From Cristatella mucedo (lineage: Eukaryota; Bryozoa; Phylactolaemata; Cristatellidae): DNA of 64,000 nt. Numbering within the stretch: position 1 is the stretch's first letter; every line of letters starts with the position of its first letter. Where the stretch lies: contig WPIO01000057.1 of NCBI GenBank assembly GCA_009760855.2, positions 531,001 to 595,000 on the forward strand, in the 5' to 3' direction. Positions 22,844 to 34,330 of the stretch are shown here, in pieces. Below the pieces are notes generated by a model. The model did not search any database, was not told the DNA's origin, and saw only the letters and a list, made by a program, of their open reading frames with translations. A program made the position numbers and the translations under genes.

Positions 22844-24073
22844 CATATCATGTTGGGCCTGGGGGCTTTGCCAAAGCAAAACACGGGTACATCTTTCATT
22901 GTCTTGGCTCTGCTAGCACAAACGTGTCACCAGCAGCCCGTGGCCATTGACCAGGTCGACAGCCGGTCCTCCCTGTCGTGTTGTGCTTGCATGCTGCTAG
23001 TGTCTCGAGGCGATTTAGTAACCTGGCAGTGCAGCTATTTTTGAGCGTGCAGCCGATAGCTTCGAGAGAGTAGTGTGTGGAAGTCTTGCTAGTACAGGCC
23101 TGCCAATCAGTGGATGCTGGCCCGGTTAGCAGCAGATTTCCAATCGGTTCTTCGAATAGGCCACCGTCGGCTGTCTCCTGCTGCCTAGCCAGCATCGCTG
23201 GCTAATTGATGCCCCTGGCAATGTCATCACCAAAATTGTGTATGCCAAGGAGGGACGGCAGCTTGATCTTGCCGGAAGCAGCACATCCCACCAAGGCTGA
23301 AGTGTCCTGTCGGCAAGCCAAACGGCCGACACACCCTTTCTGCTTCCTACAAGGGGCCATCTGTTCCGGTCAGTAATGAGTCCGGATGCACAGACTTAAG
23401 CCAACCGCAAGTGTTGTTCTAAAGAAACACAGGCCCACCCCTTTCTATCCCCTGCCTTATGCAGTGTAACCATGTGTGAGCTGAGGTGAAGAGGCTTTAA
23501 GAATGGAGGCCGAAGTCTCCTTTAAAGACAACCTCGGGGCAAAGAGTAAGTCGGGCAAGAGTCAGCAGCAGCTTCTGCTGCTCATTTCTAGTGCTACACC
23601 AGAGTGTTTAATGAGCCACTTCTCTGTTGCTTTTCCGTGCTTGTCGGTACAATCCTCAGGGGTTGAATAAGTAAACCACTTTGATATTTTGTTTTTGCTT
23701 TGGTTTGCCTTGTCTGTGACCAGGTTTTCTGTGCTTCAGTACTGCACCCACGTTTTGATTTTTGAGCTGGATATTTGCTGTGAGGGCTCACTTTATATCA
23801 GTGCTGTACAAGGTTAGCAATAGCATTGCTGTTAGCTGTGGCTACTCAGCTGATTGCATTGATTATTGACTGCCGATGGGTGTCACTCATAAGTTTGAGA
23901 GTGTCATCCAATAACAACAAGTGTTTGTTGACCATAGGTGGGAGTGCTCATGACAGCCTTACTCATGACAGCCTTACTTACATCAAATGTGTCCACATAC
24001 TAAATACACTCATGCACATGCAGCATGATGGTAATGCCACTCACTGCCCTAGCCCTGCTGGATCTATCTCTGT
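22844..24073 (+). other. Intron 2 sequence, unassigned
   Basis: No gene or repeat family recognised. A 15-bp direct duplication (ACTCATGACAGCCTT) occurs near 23947-23976. Confidence 0.4.
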
Positions 24074-24483
24074 CAGTAACTCCACAAAGTCATAAAGACC
24101 ATGTGGGTGTTACGCAGAAGAGTTTTGTATAGCGCACTCACAGCCTAAGCGGCTTTCGGTACGCATTCGGTAGCCAACAGACTTCGTCTCACGCAACAAA
24201 GAGGAAGTGGAAGCATAGCAGAGTTAAGGGGGCAGTTGAGGTAGTGCGTAGCATAGAAGTAGCAGTTCAGGACCGCTGAAAAAGATGTGCCATAGTCGGC
24301 AGTTGGAGAGTAGATGTCGTTTCGTAAGAATTGTGGAAGCGAGTTCCACAGTCTAGGACCTGCAGAGCTAAAGCTTCTGTCGCCAACTGTCTTTAAGTGG
24401 AGGAATGGGACAGCTAATTTATTGTCCACACAGGACCTGAGGGCGCGGACAGGCTGAAACTGATGCAGCAGTTCAGCTACATC
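24074..24483 (-). mobile_element. LINE-A 3' fragment
   Basis: The complement of this segment is very similar to 6680-7090, from LLHQFQPVRALRSCVDNKLA through the 3' end. The 5' truncation point at about 24483 is about 40 bp from a sense LINE-A fragment. Confidence 0.9.
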
Positions 24484-24524
24484 AGCCCGAATTGACACGA
24501 TTGGTCACGAAACCCTACTCTAAC

Positions 24525-25850
24525 AGCCGTCGGTCTGGCAGATGAGGCATGGTTGATCATTTTCAGTTCGTGTTGTGTGTTGGTCAAGTCTCTACCAGAC
24601 CAGACAATTTTCGAGTCCCACAAGGCTCTATTCTCGGTCGTTTGCCATTCTCCATTTATACCGAGCCTCTGGGAAAAGTGATTCGGGCCCATGGGATCGG
24701 TTATCATATCTATGCTAAATACCGTGATAGCCCAGGAGGTAAGGTAATCGCTCTTCACGTCCGACATCGTGGGTTCGAATCCTGCTGTGGGCGATCCTTT
24801 ATTGTCTACTGCAAGCGTGGGGATAGTCGTTTCGACTCTTCTGCTGCTATACCAATGGCGCTGTTAAATCAGCTGTACTTGTCATTTAAACCATACGACT
24901 CAACCTGCAGTAACTGATAAATTGAATACCTTATAATATTCGATCCTGGATGTCTGCCTATTATCTCATATGAAAGATAAGACATCCGAACTCCTCGTAG
25001 GACACCCGAAGCATGCTGCCCCGCTAGGAGACTGGTTTTTTAATGCTGATGTAATTTGGCCTTCATCGTGTGCTTGGAATTTAGGTCTCCTCTTTGATGA
25101 ATGGCGTGACTTGTGAACGTTTCATTAGGAAGAGTGCCTCCGCAGCTAGCCATTACGTTCAATCCCTGTCTAAGATTACGGACTGACTACCAAGATGGCT
25201 TGCAAAAAATTAACTAGCTTCCTGTTTCTGCCTAGGCTGGTTGCAATTCTGTTTTGCTACCGAAAAAGTCATTAGGCCACTGCAGCTGGTAACTTATATG
25301 GCTGCAAGACTGCTGGTTAACAAATCACAGAGGTTCAGCCATCTGTCTCCTTTGCTGAAGTAGCAGCAATGGCTCTCGGTTAATCAACAGATACAGACTT
25401 GAGTTCTTACACTGACCCATAAGGCCTGGCTCCTTCATGCTAGCTCAATTGCTGCCCTAGTTTCAGCCTTCTCCTGCCCTCAGGTCATCTATGGATACAA
25501 GATTAGCTTTTTCCTATGCTTAAAGACAGTTAGCGACCGACGCTTTTGCTTTGCAGGTGCTTGACTGTGGAACTCGCTTCCACAATTATTAGGCAATGCC
25601 ATCTACTCCTACTCTACTGTTGCCGACTGTACATCCTTTCTAGCCGACCTGAGCTGCCACTCTCCATGCCACTCACTTCCTCGACTGCCTTCCTGACTCA
25701 GCTATGCTTCTCACTTCGTCTTTGTTGTGTGAGATGAAGTCTGTTGGCTATCGAAAGCCGCCTAGGCTTTTAGTGTGCTACAGAAAGATCTGAGTAACGC
25801 CACTTAGTTTTCGTGGCTTTGTGAAGTTATATGCTGAGATGCATTACATT
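24525..25850 (+). mobile_element. LINE-A fragment with nested SINE-A
   Basis: 24525-24720 matches the reverse-transcriptase part around 5860-6065. After the SINE, 24885-25850 continues with the rest of LINE-A to the ACATTACATTATATGG tail. Many stops and small indels make it older than the neighbouring antisense copy. Confidence 0.88.
24724..24880 (+). mobile_element. SINE-A copy nested in LINE-A
   Basis: Starts CGTGATAGCCCAGGAGGTAA, has GGGTTCGAATCCTGC and GGCGATCCTTTATTG, and ends where LINE-A resumes (TCAGCTGTACTTG). The head hairpin is partly eroded. Confidence 0.87.
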
Positions 25851-26589
25851 ATATGGATACTCAAAGATGTTCGTATGGTGCAGGAAGAGATGGAGGTTGG
25901 AGAAATGAGAGACTGACACGACACGATTGCATTAGTTAATGTGAGGTTTAATTTTCAAAATACAGCATAGCCTGTTGTGTTTTATTGGTTCATAGCCTCA
26001 AGAGGAGTATTAATGGACCTTATGACACGAAGAGTATTGAGATCTCCTTATGAGCTCTCCTGCTGCAGTTATTGCTTGGATGGGGACAAAGGGTGGAGAC
26101 CAGCTGTCATGACAGAAATCGGTCACCTGTAAGGTTATGGCCACTGTTGATCCACATGGTCCTATGAGGAACCGGCCTATCGATCAATTATATCGACTCT
26201 ATGTAAGCCTAGCCGAGGACTAATCGCCACCACCACTCGTGAAGTCATCAGCTTTGCTTCACAATCTATCTCTAATCATCACTGATAGATGAACAATATC
26301 ATAATACCTTTTTACCTGAAAGTCTTACCAATTGTTGTGTATCACCTAATTTGATGTCATCATAATTTATAAAGCTGCACTATCCTGACTTTGGGCTCTG
26401 TTGTTGTCCGGAGGTGAGATCGTAAGCAGATAGGATTGCACTTCACGTCATAACGACGGTTAGGACGCTGAGTGTGGCTACAAGCATATACAATACAGTA
26501 CCATTTTGCCTTTGGTTGTTGGGCTCTTGTGTCGCGGTACCCAGCAAACAAATGCTGCCTCGATACTATTTTCGTGCTATGGAGCTACT
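25851..26589 (+). other. Intron 2 sequence, unassigned
   Basis: No recognisable feature. Confidence 0.4.
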
Positions 26590-26757
26590 GAGCCGTAATG
26601 GCTCACTAGGTAAGGCGGTTGCTTTTCACGACCTTGGCCCTGAGGTCGTGGGTTCGAATCCTGTGGTGGGCGATCCTTTATCGCCACTGCAAGCGATGGT
26701 GATAGCCGTAGAGGCACTTCTGTCGCTATGCAAAAAGAGGCTGTTAAATCAGCTAGT
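26590..26757 (+). mobile_element. SINE-A copy in intron 2
   Basis: Complete head and body: GCTCACTAGGTAAGGCGG, GGGTTCGAATCCTG, GGGCGATCCTTTATCGCC, CTATGCAAAAAGAGGCTGTT. It is followed by a T/G-rich stretch in place of the usual ATTT tail. Confidence 0.92.
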
Positions 26758-26901
26758 TTTTGTTGTTGTTTTGTTTTTTCACTGGAGGCTCCTCCGAAAG
26801 CTCTTCATCAGTGATGCGATCATGGGCAAAGTAGCTGTGTGGGCAAAATATTCCTCGAGTTAATGCGACTTTGCCATCGTTTGTTTGGCAAGCCACTACG
26901 A

Positions 26902-27030
<129 letters not shown>

Positions 27031-27104
27031 CTTTGAAAGCATTTTATCTTACCGTTATGAAAATATTCCAACAGGCTTACATGTACATGTACTTAATATC
27101 ATAG

Positions 27105-27158
27105 CAGTTATTTAGTTCTCTGAGGGTGCTACACGAATATCTTATTATTATTATATCT
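27105..27158 (+). mobile_element. LINE-B tail remnant
   Basis: TTTAGTTCTCTGAGGGTGCTA followed by ATTATTATTATA matches the LINE-B end. Only about 50 bases are present. Confidence 0.5.
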
Positions 27159-27499
27159 TAGGTTAAGGCACCACTTGTGGCTGCAAATACATATAACACA
27201 CTGCAGCCGAAAGCTGTGTACCATTGGGTTGAGTACCTAAAAACCATTGCCTCGAGCAGGGAAAGATCCCGAGTTTAGAATACCACCCAGCTGGTCTCTC
27301 ATTCTTGGTGTGGTGGGATCTACTAATCCTGTATCTTAAAATAAATTATCGTCGGCTGTTGCAGGCTGCCTTGCTCTGGCTTAATTAGCTGAAGTTATGG
27401 CTGTACCTGATGAATGCGCAGAACAGCAATTAGTTTTCGTGAAAGCTAGGCCCAACCCTGATTCCACTGTACGTCCTGTTTACTTCGATTGTGCATGCT
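27159..27499 (+). other. Intron 2 sequence, unassigned
   Basis: Nothing recognised. Confidence 0.4.
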
Positions 27500-27960
27500 C
27501 GAGGTAAACTCCACGAAGCTATGTACACTTGGCAGGGGTTTAGCCAAACGATATTATATTTTTCGTCAAAATCCTAAGCTGCTCTAGTGCTCTTTTTGCT
27601 GCTAGCAGCTTTCATCTCAAAAAGGCTGTAAAGTGAGAAGCATAGATAGCTGAGTAAGAGGATAGTCAGGAGGAAGTGAATAGCATAGAGGTAGCAGCAT
27701 TGGACGGCTGGAAGGGAGGTGCTAGTGTTGACAACAGAGGGAATTTATTCATTGCTGTGCAATAATTGTGGAAATGAACTCTGCTGCCCAAGGCCTACAG
27801 AGCAAAAGCATCGGGTGTCAGCTGTCGACTGCAAGGAGTTTCCAAGTTATTGTCTTCAGAAGACTTCAGGATACGATTCAACTTGGCTGGCATAGAATGA
27901 CAGTGTGCTGCCACGGTAGGTCGTATGAGCTAATGGTGAGGACTTTTGTTTTTATCCACT
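27500..27960 (-). mobile_element. Degraded LINE-A 3' region
   Basis: Starts with a decayed AACTCCACGAAGCTATG (3' end in reverse) and contains AGTGAGAAGCATAG..CTGAG and ATAATTGTGGAAATGAACTC blocks in the same order as the copy at 16003. It is strongly diverged. Confidence 0.6.
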
Positions 27961-28570
27961 AACTGATTGATTGGGAGCCACCGTAACAGTCCTTTAGCAA
28001 AAGCAACCCGGGGCCGAATGCTTGCTTTCAAATACCATACACAGCAGCCATATTGAGTGCAAACTGTGGAGGCACGAGGAGCAAGTTACTGAAGCCTAGC
28101 CGATAGAGAAATAGGGAGTACATGCTCATGCACACTGATTCACACACACTTTCTGGCACAGCAGGCCTTAGTTTATTAAACTAATTATGCATCTTTATCT
28201 CAATCTAGGAGAACTAAAAAGAAATTGGGCATTTCGGTGACATGTTTACTTTCTTGACCCAGCTGCATGATAGTTTTGCTGTCGTGACTGCTTCAATGCT
28301 GCTGCTTCACCGTGAAAGCGATAAAGGCTGCTGCTGTATCTTTTGAGCTAGGCTTGCCTAGCTGCCGGCTAGCTTTGGCAGAAGTTCAAGCACGGTTGAG
28401 CACAAAGATCCTAACGACCTCATGTGTTGTTGGGGTGGGGGGTTTGTGTACTTCCCGGACTGACATAGTAATGAGATTGGCACTCAAACAATTTACATAG
28501 TGCCTGTAGGGCCCCTTTGGGCTGGTGCCTTTTTGATAGGTCTCTAATTCCTCAGCTAGCTACTATGCCA

Positions 28571-28572
<2 letters not shown>
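27961..28572 (+). other. Intron 2 sequence, unassigned
   Basis: Possible further LINE-A decay to about 28090; otherwise nothing recognised. Confidence 0.35.

Positions 28573-28666
<94 letters not shown>
28573..28666. repeat. (CT)n microsatellite, about 93 bp
   Basis: Uninterrupted TC/CT array followed by two ATTC units. Confidence 0.97.
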
Positions 28667-28669
<3 letters not shown>

Positions 28670-30841
28670 CATTCACTCAATCTCTATTCTATCGTGTAAT
28701 AAGCAGTGGACAACAGACTAGAGAGTGAGACCCCTACCGGTTTGTAGATAGCTTTGTCTTATGTGCCAACTGTTCAGGCAGGGCCTTCTCTGGAACAAGG
28801 CAGGACTGCTTGTTTGTTGCTGGGGTGATGCAGTACAGGGGCTCGACTGTGCCTGTGAGGTTAGTGCAACCAGTCACCTTTGTTGCATCTGGTCTAGCTG
28901 CTTGGACGTCATCGGCCAGCTTGTGGAGCCAGACGGTGTGCCATGTGTATCGAGGTTTATAGTCCTACCGTTTCGTGTAGCCTATTTGTGTAGGCAATAG
29001 TTTATCCAGCCGGGACACAGCTGCCACCCATACGCTGACACTCCTTGTCAACCACATCGACTAGGGATACCTTACCAACAGAAATTATACTCGTTCAATA
29101 AAATTTGGAATTTTATTCAGTGGATGGTGAATGTAAGCAATGCAGCAACTCTTGAGTAGTGAATTAAATATGCAAAACAGCTATGCCCTGAATGGCTAGA
29201 ATTTCTTCAGGCACACACCTGAATGGGTCGTTGTAGTTCTGCGGTACATATTTGGGCAATTTTTTTTTAATTTTAGCAAAGCTGCCACTTCGAAAATAAA
29301 CTGTGTCAGAGTAAGTCTTTCCGAGCATGGCGCTAGCTAACTGAGATAGCAAAGCAGGGACCGTGGTGGCGGTGTTGGTGGTGGTGTTGCTTGTGATGCT
29401 GAATAGCACTACACTACTGGTATTGGCTGCTTTATTTCTCATCGAAGCTGCCCCCCCCCGAACATCTCGTTAACGGTTTATTTGTACTAAAACGTTGTAG
29501 GAAAAGTGTGTGTGCACCTGTCTTAATCGTGGAGCCGGATATGTTTTGTGCCACCTTTCACTGGTCTTCTTGGCTTTTTGATCTCCTAACCGTTCGCAAT
29601 CTATGGACAGGCTGCCGTGACTGACGGCTCCTCTAAACTCCCACCTATTAGCTGTCATTTGCAACCCTATGGAGCATAGGCGCAATTGTTTCTTCTTTTG
29701 AAAAGTAGAAAATCGAGTAAAAGCCGGTGGTTGGCTGCAATGGACATCGGCTGATGTCTTAGCTTTGCTGGCCGGCGCTGCTTGGGGGATTGCAGGATTG
29801 ACTCTGGTCTGCAAGGCTACTTGCTGCAATTTCCTTCTGGTCTTAAGAGCAAAGCCAGGACTAGCTTTGCGGTTTCTGCTCTCTTCTTACCCCTTCGGCG
29901 CACAGGCACGTACTCACACATTCGTACGTGCATGCACTTCAAGCTATGTTTGGGCATTTTCAAGGAGTCTTGCTGGCAGTGGCATCTTTTCGTGTCTTCT
30001 GTGCTTCGATCCGTCCGGTTACCCTAACGAACAGCTTAAGTGGGCGGCTCTGTTGAGCAGAAGCTGGCCTGGCAGCACCCTGCAGATTCCCTGTGCCTAG
30101 CCATCGTGGCTAGCTAGGCACACCAACATCATCATGGACGGCATCGGCTGGTTTTACCGGCAGCCACACTGCCTGCTCACATCTGAAAGAGTGTGTGTAT
30201 GCATGCCGGGTTGTGAGACCCTAGCCAAGTTCAACTTGGTTCATGAGACCTCTGGGGGGAGGGGTAAGGTTTGCCACGGCCACCCGTCGGTGGGCCTTTC
30301 CCTCTTGGATGGCAGTTGGGAACTTCCCGAAGATTCCTTGCCTTTGCTGTGCCCCCCTTGCCTCTTCTCATATGCAAGCCCGCTTTCCTTTCCACCTCCC
30401 ACCTCCCTTGCGGCTCTCGACAGTCTGGCTATGGCTATTGTAGCTTAGGTTCGGCACAGTAGCATTGCTGCTGTCCTGAACGACTGTGCACCTCTATCTC
30501 TCCCTCCTCCCATCCATTTGCTCTCTTCTGGCCTACCAAGCTTCGACCTGGCTCATCGAAAACCCCTCGTTCAGCTCATTCTTATGTACCTTCTTCCGGT
30601 TGAATTCTTCTGTACCTCCTTTGCCGTGTCCGACCGTGCCTTGTTTCCCACCTGGCAGGTAGCACACGATGTACTTTGCACTTCTTGATGTCCACCTTCG
30701 GTCACCCCTTGGTCAGTCCATGCCATCCCGTGCAGACGAGCTTGCTCGTTCGTCTTCGGCCGGTGTGCTCGTGGCTGGCGCAGGATGGCCGTGCAGCCTG
30801 GAAGGTAGCTTCTAGGTGCATGTCGGTTCTTTCGTTTCACT
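28667..30841 (+). other. Intron 2 sequence, unassigned
   Basis: Mostly unique sequence. I looked for an additional Homer exon here and found none; exon 2 joins exon 3 directly in phase 0. Confidence 0.5.
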
Positions 30842-31030
30842 TTGCTGTGTGTGTGTGTTCGTGTGCGTGCGTTCGCGTTCGTGCGTTCGCGTTCGTGCGT
30901 TCGCGTTCGTGCGTTCGTGCGTTCGCGTTCGTGCGTTCGCGTTCGTGCGTTCGTTCGTGCGTTCGTTCGTGCGTTCGTTCGTGCGTTCGTTCGTGCGTTC
31001 GTTCGTGCGTTCGTTCGTGCGTTCGTGTGT
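30842..31030. repeat. GTTCGTGC-type minisatellite
   Basis: The left half has a 14-bp period (GTGCGTTCGCGTTC), the right half a 12-bp period (GTGCGTTCGTTC). It is CpG-dense and lies about 260 bp before exon 3. Open frames on both strands (AFVR and TNAR repeats) are by-products of the 12-bp period. Confidence 0.93.
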
Positions 31031-31287
31031 GTCTCGCATCTGCCTCGCCCACCAGCACTGGCCAAACTGCATGAATGTGCCTGCTGCTGCTTCTAACTGC
31101 TGCAATGGCCACTTTCTGCTAGCCGGGTCACATGGGTATTGCTGCCGTCGAGCTGTAGCAGCTGCAACAGAGGGCTGGGGGGGCCTTCGGCGCCATCTTG
31201 ATTGGTGTGGCTTCAGTAGCAGGCAGAGCAGCAGCCTCACCAGCTCGAGGAGTGGGCTATATTGTTGCGTTTTGCATCTGCCTGCAG

Positions 31288-31419
31288 GCTATCATTAACA
31301 GCACACTTACTGGCAACATGACGTTCACGAAGACCTCACAGAAATTCGGCCAATGGTCCGATACTCGGGCCAACACGGTGTACGGCCTAGGCTTTGGGAC
31401 AGAGGCGGAGCTGAATAAG
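31288..31419 (+). CDS. HOMER: Homer exon 3, EVH1 C-terminal half
   Basis: 132 nt encoding residues 55-98, phase 0 at both ends, with acceptor CTGCAG and donor GTAAAT. Signatures [36 protein letters not shown] and ELNK are almost identical to the family. F74 and G89 of the ligand groove are present. The same 132-nt exon, ending after LSK, is what I recall from vertebrate Homer1. Confidence 0.98.
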
Positions 31420-31795
31420 GTAAATCCTGCTTTTGTACTATGTAGGCTATTACCCTCTGTGGGTAATTGCCTAGCATCTGTTGGTCCCCGACAGAGCACT
31501 CGGGATGGCTATCTCTTCTCCCTTTGCAGCAGAAAAATTGAAGTGAGCATTTTTTTTTACTACATAATTGCACCAATAAACCGCTAAGCTAATCGGCGTA
31601 GTTAGGTACGGTCATGGGATTGGGATTGAACGAATTGAGTCCAGTCGGTACAGCTTATGTGGTGTCGTTTGTCCATAGATCCAGGTCAGTTTTGGCTGTG
31701 GGCACAGGCTGTTCTACGTTATTGCCAGTCTGTTTACATTTCAGTTAAATAAAAAAAAGTGTTCAGATATCTTTCTGTTTCGATTGTCTCTCTAA
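31420..31795 (+). other. Intron 3 start, unassigned
   Basis: A strong acceptor-like CTTCTCCCTTTGCAG occurs at 31515-31529, but the frame available after it stops almost at once. Confidence 0.4.
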
Positions 31796-31890
31796 AACCC
31801 AAACATTAAGCCCTAGAACCTATGCCACAAACCCAAGAAATCAAGTCCCCAAAAATCTAACCGCTAAACCGTGAACCTCAAACACATATA
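31796..31890. repeat. Degenerate CCCTAAA-like tract
   Basis: Loosely repeated AAACCC, CCCTAGAACC, TCTAACCGCTAAACCG words, the reverse orientation of the 12890-13110 tract. Heavily decayed. A 10-bp inverted repeat, CATCTATTTA, lies just downstream at 31931-31959. Confidence 0.55.
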
Positions 31891-31959
31891 GCTTAACTTC
31901 TAAAGCTTAAGCTAAAGGGTAGTTCTAAAACATCTATTTAACGCAAATGTAAATAGATG

Positions 31960-32879
31960 CTGACGACAACGTTGTATAGCTTTCTTTGGGCATCATGCCT
32001 GTTGCAGAAAATGACTTGCCTTGATGCACAAACGATGCCGTATTAGTTGGTCAGTAAGCCCAGTGAGTCCGAACGTCAGTGTACCTAGCAACAGTATAAA
32101 CTTGGTTGCACTTTTTACAACAATTTTGCCCTTCAATTTGTAATCATCCCTATTCAGTTGGGTGATATCAATCACTACCTTCACTTGAAGGGCTCACCCT
32201 AGATGTGAGCCCATCCATTAAAATATATCCATGTCACTTAAAATAGCAAGTGCAAGAGTGGTTTTGGTCCGTCCTTTGAGAGATGCTGACGTGTTTGCAA
32301 AACTGGTGCTCAGCTGACGGTCTGGCTTGGTGTGCACTTGGCTTTTATGGTGTTGTGTTAAACAGGAGTTAAGTTCTACTCATATTTCGCAGACATTAAA
32401 AACTGTTCCAGCAAGCCTCAATTACATAGGTCGCCTATATGGCAAGCCCTCGATTTAAACAGACGGATGCTGGCGTCTTATTGTCCGACCTATACCGTTG
32501 GCACTGCCAAGCAAGTTTTAATTTCCATTTTAATCCTCAGGTCCAACTTGACCCCTACAGCAGTGGGCGGTGCACAGTTTTCTGAACCGTAGGTGGCTGC
32601 TGACTTCTGTTTTTGGCTTCATGGCTTGTTGGCTGCTCCTAAACCAAGTATGCAGGGCAAATTGGCCGATCTAAGGACTGCTCTTTGGGCTGTTCGACTT
32701 TTTTTTCTACAGTTGACATCCTTAGATTTTTCTGACTATGCTAGGATAAGAATTGAATTTGTGGAAGAATACCCCAAGGAGATAGCATGCCCTCTTATCG
32801 TTTTGGGGAAGTGCAGGCACCTCACACTCTCAAAAGATGTTTTAAGCCCAACAACATGCACTTAGACCTGGCACTTCAT
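31960..32879 (+). other. Intron 3 sequence, unassigned
   Basis: Includes a good polypyrimidine acceptor at 32698-32712 with no Homer-like frame behind it. Nothing else recognised. Confidence 0.4.
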
Positions 32880-33100
32880 GCAGAATGCCAATTACTGAAG
32901 AACATCCTCAGCTTTCCCATGCCTGGCATTACGATGTCCCCTGACTTGACGGCATTGAAAAAAATTATATTGATAGACACGCTTCTTTCTAGCATATGCC
33001 AAGCTCCCAACAAAAAAAAGAGATTTAGCTCCCTTTGGGTTTTATGCAAACGTCTTATTATAGATATCTCGACTACCGTTCTTATTATTATAACGGAATT
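32880..33100 (+). mobile_element. Degraded LINE-B 3' end
   Basis: CCCCTGACTTGACGGCATTG and the following Lys-rich segment match the LINE-B C terminus. A decayed 3' end with TTATTATTATAACGG follows. Confidence 0.5.
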
Positions 33101-33110
33101 TATATATGCC

Positions 33111-33252
33111 GAGCTGGTTTGGTCCAGCGGTTAAGGTGCTTGCCCCGACCAAGATCTGGCTGAGGTGGCAGGCTCGAGCCCGGAGGCATATGTGAAGCGC
33201 CGGAATAGAGATTAAGTTCTCTTGGGACGCTATATAAATGAATTACAATTAC
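33111..33252 (+). mobile_element. SINE-B copy 3
   Basis: Complete: head GCTGGTTTGGTCCAGCGGTT (A box) and GGCTCGAGCCC (B box), then GCATATGTGAAGCGCCGGAA and TTAAGTTCTCTTGGGACGCT, ending ATGAATTACAATTAC. Confidence 0.92.
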
Positions 33253-33529
33253 ATATTCCCAGGAAAAAGGCAAGCTAGAACATTTTAGTGGTCTATCTTG
33301 ACCCCTCTAGATTAATTATGCCCACACAGGCATTCTTTGATGTTGATGAAGGTTTAGTATACCGATATTTCTGTTCTAACAGAGATAGTGATTATATAAT
33401 TATTCTTTGCACATCACATTAAGAGAACCAAATCTCTACCCAGTGCTTTACAACTTGGTGCAAAAGAAGTAATAACCGAGATCTTACGACAAACAAGGTA
33501 TCAGGCCTGGAAAACCATGCAAAAGCATA
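33253..33529 (+). other. Intron 3 spacer, unassigned
   Basis: Nothing recognised. Confidence 0.4.
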
Positions 33530-33940
33530 TAATAATAATAATAATAATAATGCACTTGATAAAGCGCCCTCAGAGAACTCAATCGCTTTACATTTGCTGC
33601 ATAGGGAAACGCGATTGAATCGTGACTAATATCATACTTGATAAACAACATGAATAACATGGTTAGGGGTGACATGCACAGTGTCAGAACGCATAAGCAC
33701 GTGAAGGATGGATCACAGGGACCCACTAAATGCTGACCTAAATAGGTGTTTTTAAGTTCTTTTTAAATGTGTTCAAGTCAGGGGATGTTGTGGCACAAGT
33801 CGGGAGTGTGTACCAGGCTTTGGGAGCATATGAACTAAATGCACGGTGTCCAAAGGATTTGAGGTTTGTACGAAGTATTGGTAGACTGTTGGATTCCGAA
33901 GAGCAGGTGGTACTATGCTTAGCCTAATATCCTGTTTAAA
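33530..33940 (-). mobile_element. LINE-B 3' fragment
   Basis: Begins with an ATA-rich tail and AATGCACTTGATAAAGCGCC, continues with the GGTTAGGGGTGACATGCACA block and the C-terminal coding part up to about 33940. Confidence 0.88.
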
Positions 33941-33959
33941 CAAGCATGCAAAAGCACAC

Positions 33960-34330
33960 TGGAGACACTCAGTAGAGCCACGGGTGATTAGAACCCCTGG
34001 TTAATAGTTTGCTTTGGATCATGCGTAGTAAGTATGCATAGCACACGTTGACTGGGGCGCAGGGAAAGAAAAGTTGAACGTATGTGTGCTGTCAGGTCAA
34101 TGCAGGTGTTGAATGCAGCCGGAATTAAGTTCCACATTTTCGGTGCAAACCTTTGAAAGCCTGATAGCCCAAATTTTAATTTACTGGGACAGAGGCAGTT
34201 GAAAGCCGAAGAGCTGGTGGTGTTAAAACGGGGGGGGGGGGGGCTTGGAGAGCAAGGAGATCGGATAGTTAGGCAAGTGCAAGCGATTGAAGCAACTCGT
34301 GGGCCAGAGAGATTATTACAAAGTCGATTC
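33960..34330 (-). mobile_element. LINE-like 3' region, third type
   Basis: Has GGAATTAAGTTCCACATTTT and GGTGCAAACCTTTGAAAG, which resemble the antisense GAGTTCCACAGTCTAGGACC region of LINE-A in layout but not closely in sequence. It contains a 13-bp G run near 34229. Family assignment is tentative. Confidence 0.3.

Noticed and set aside
30842-31030. CRISPR-like array
   Set aside because: The units are contiguous without unique spacers, and the genome is eukaryotic. The same holds for the arrays at 9911 and 61903.
30571-31298. Long Asn-Ala-Arg-Thr and Ala-Phe-Val-Arg frames on both strands
   Set aside because: Created by the 12-bp period of the minisatellite; both strands are equally open and neither continues into a recognised domain.
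32713-32865. Exon candidate reading IEFVEEYPKEIA behind a strong acceptor
   Set aside because: It looked briefly like the helix after the EVH1 core, but it does not start in the right place, lacks a donor, and exon 4 at 40222 fits far better.
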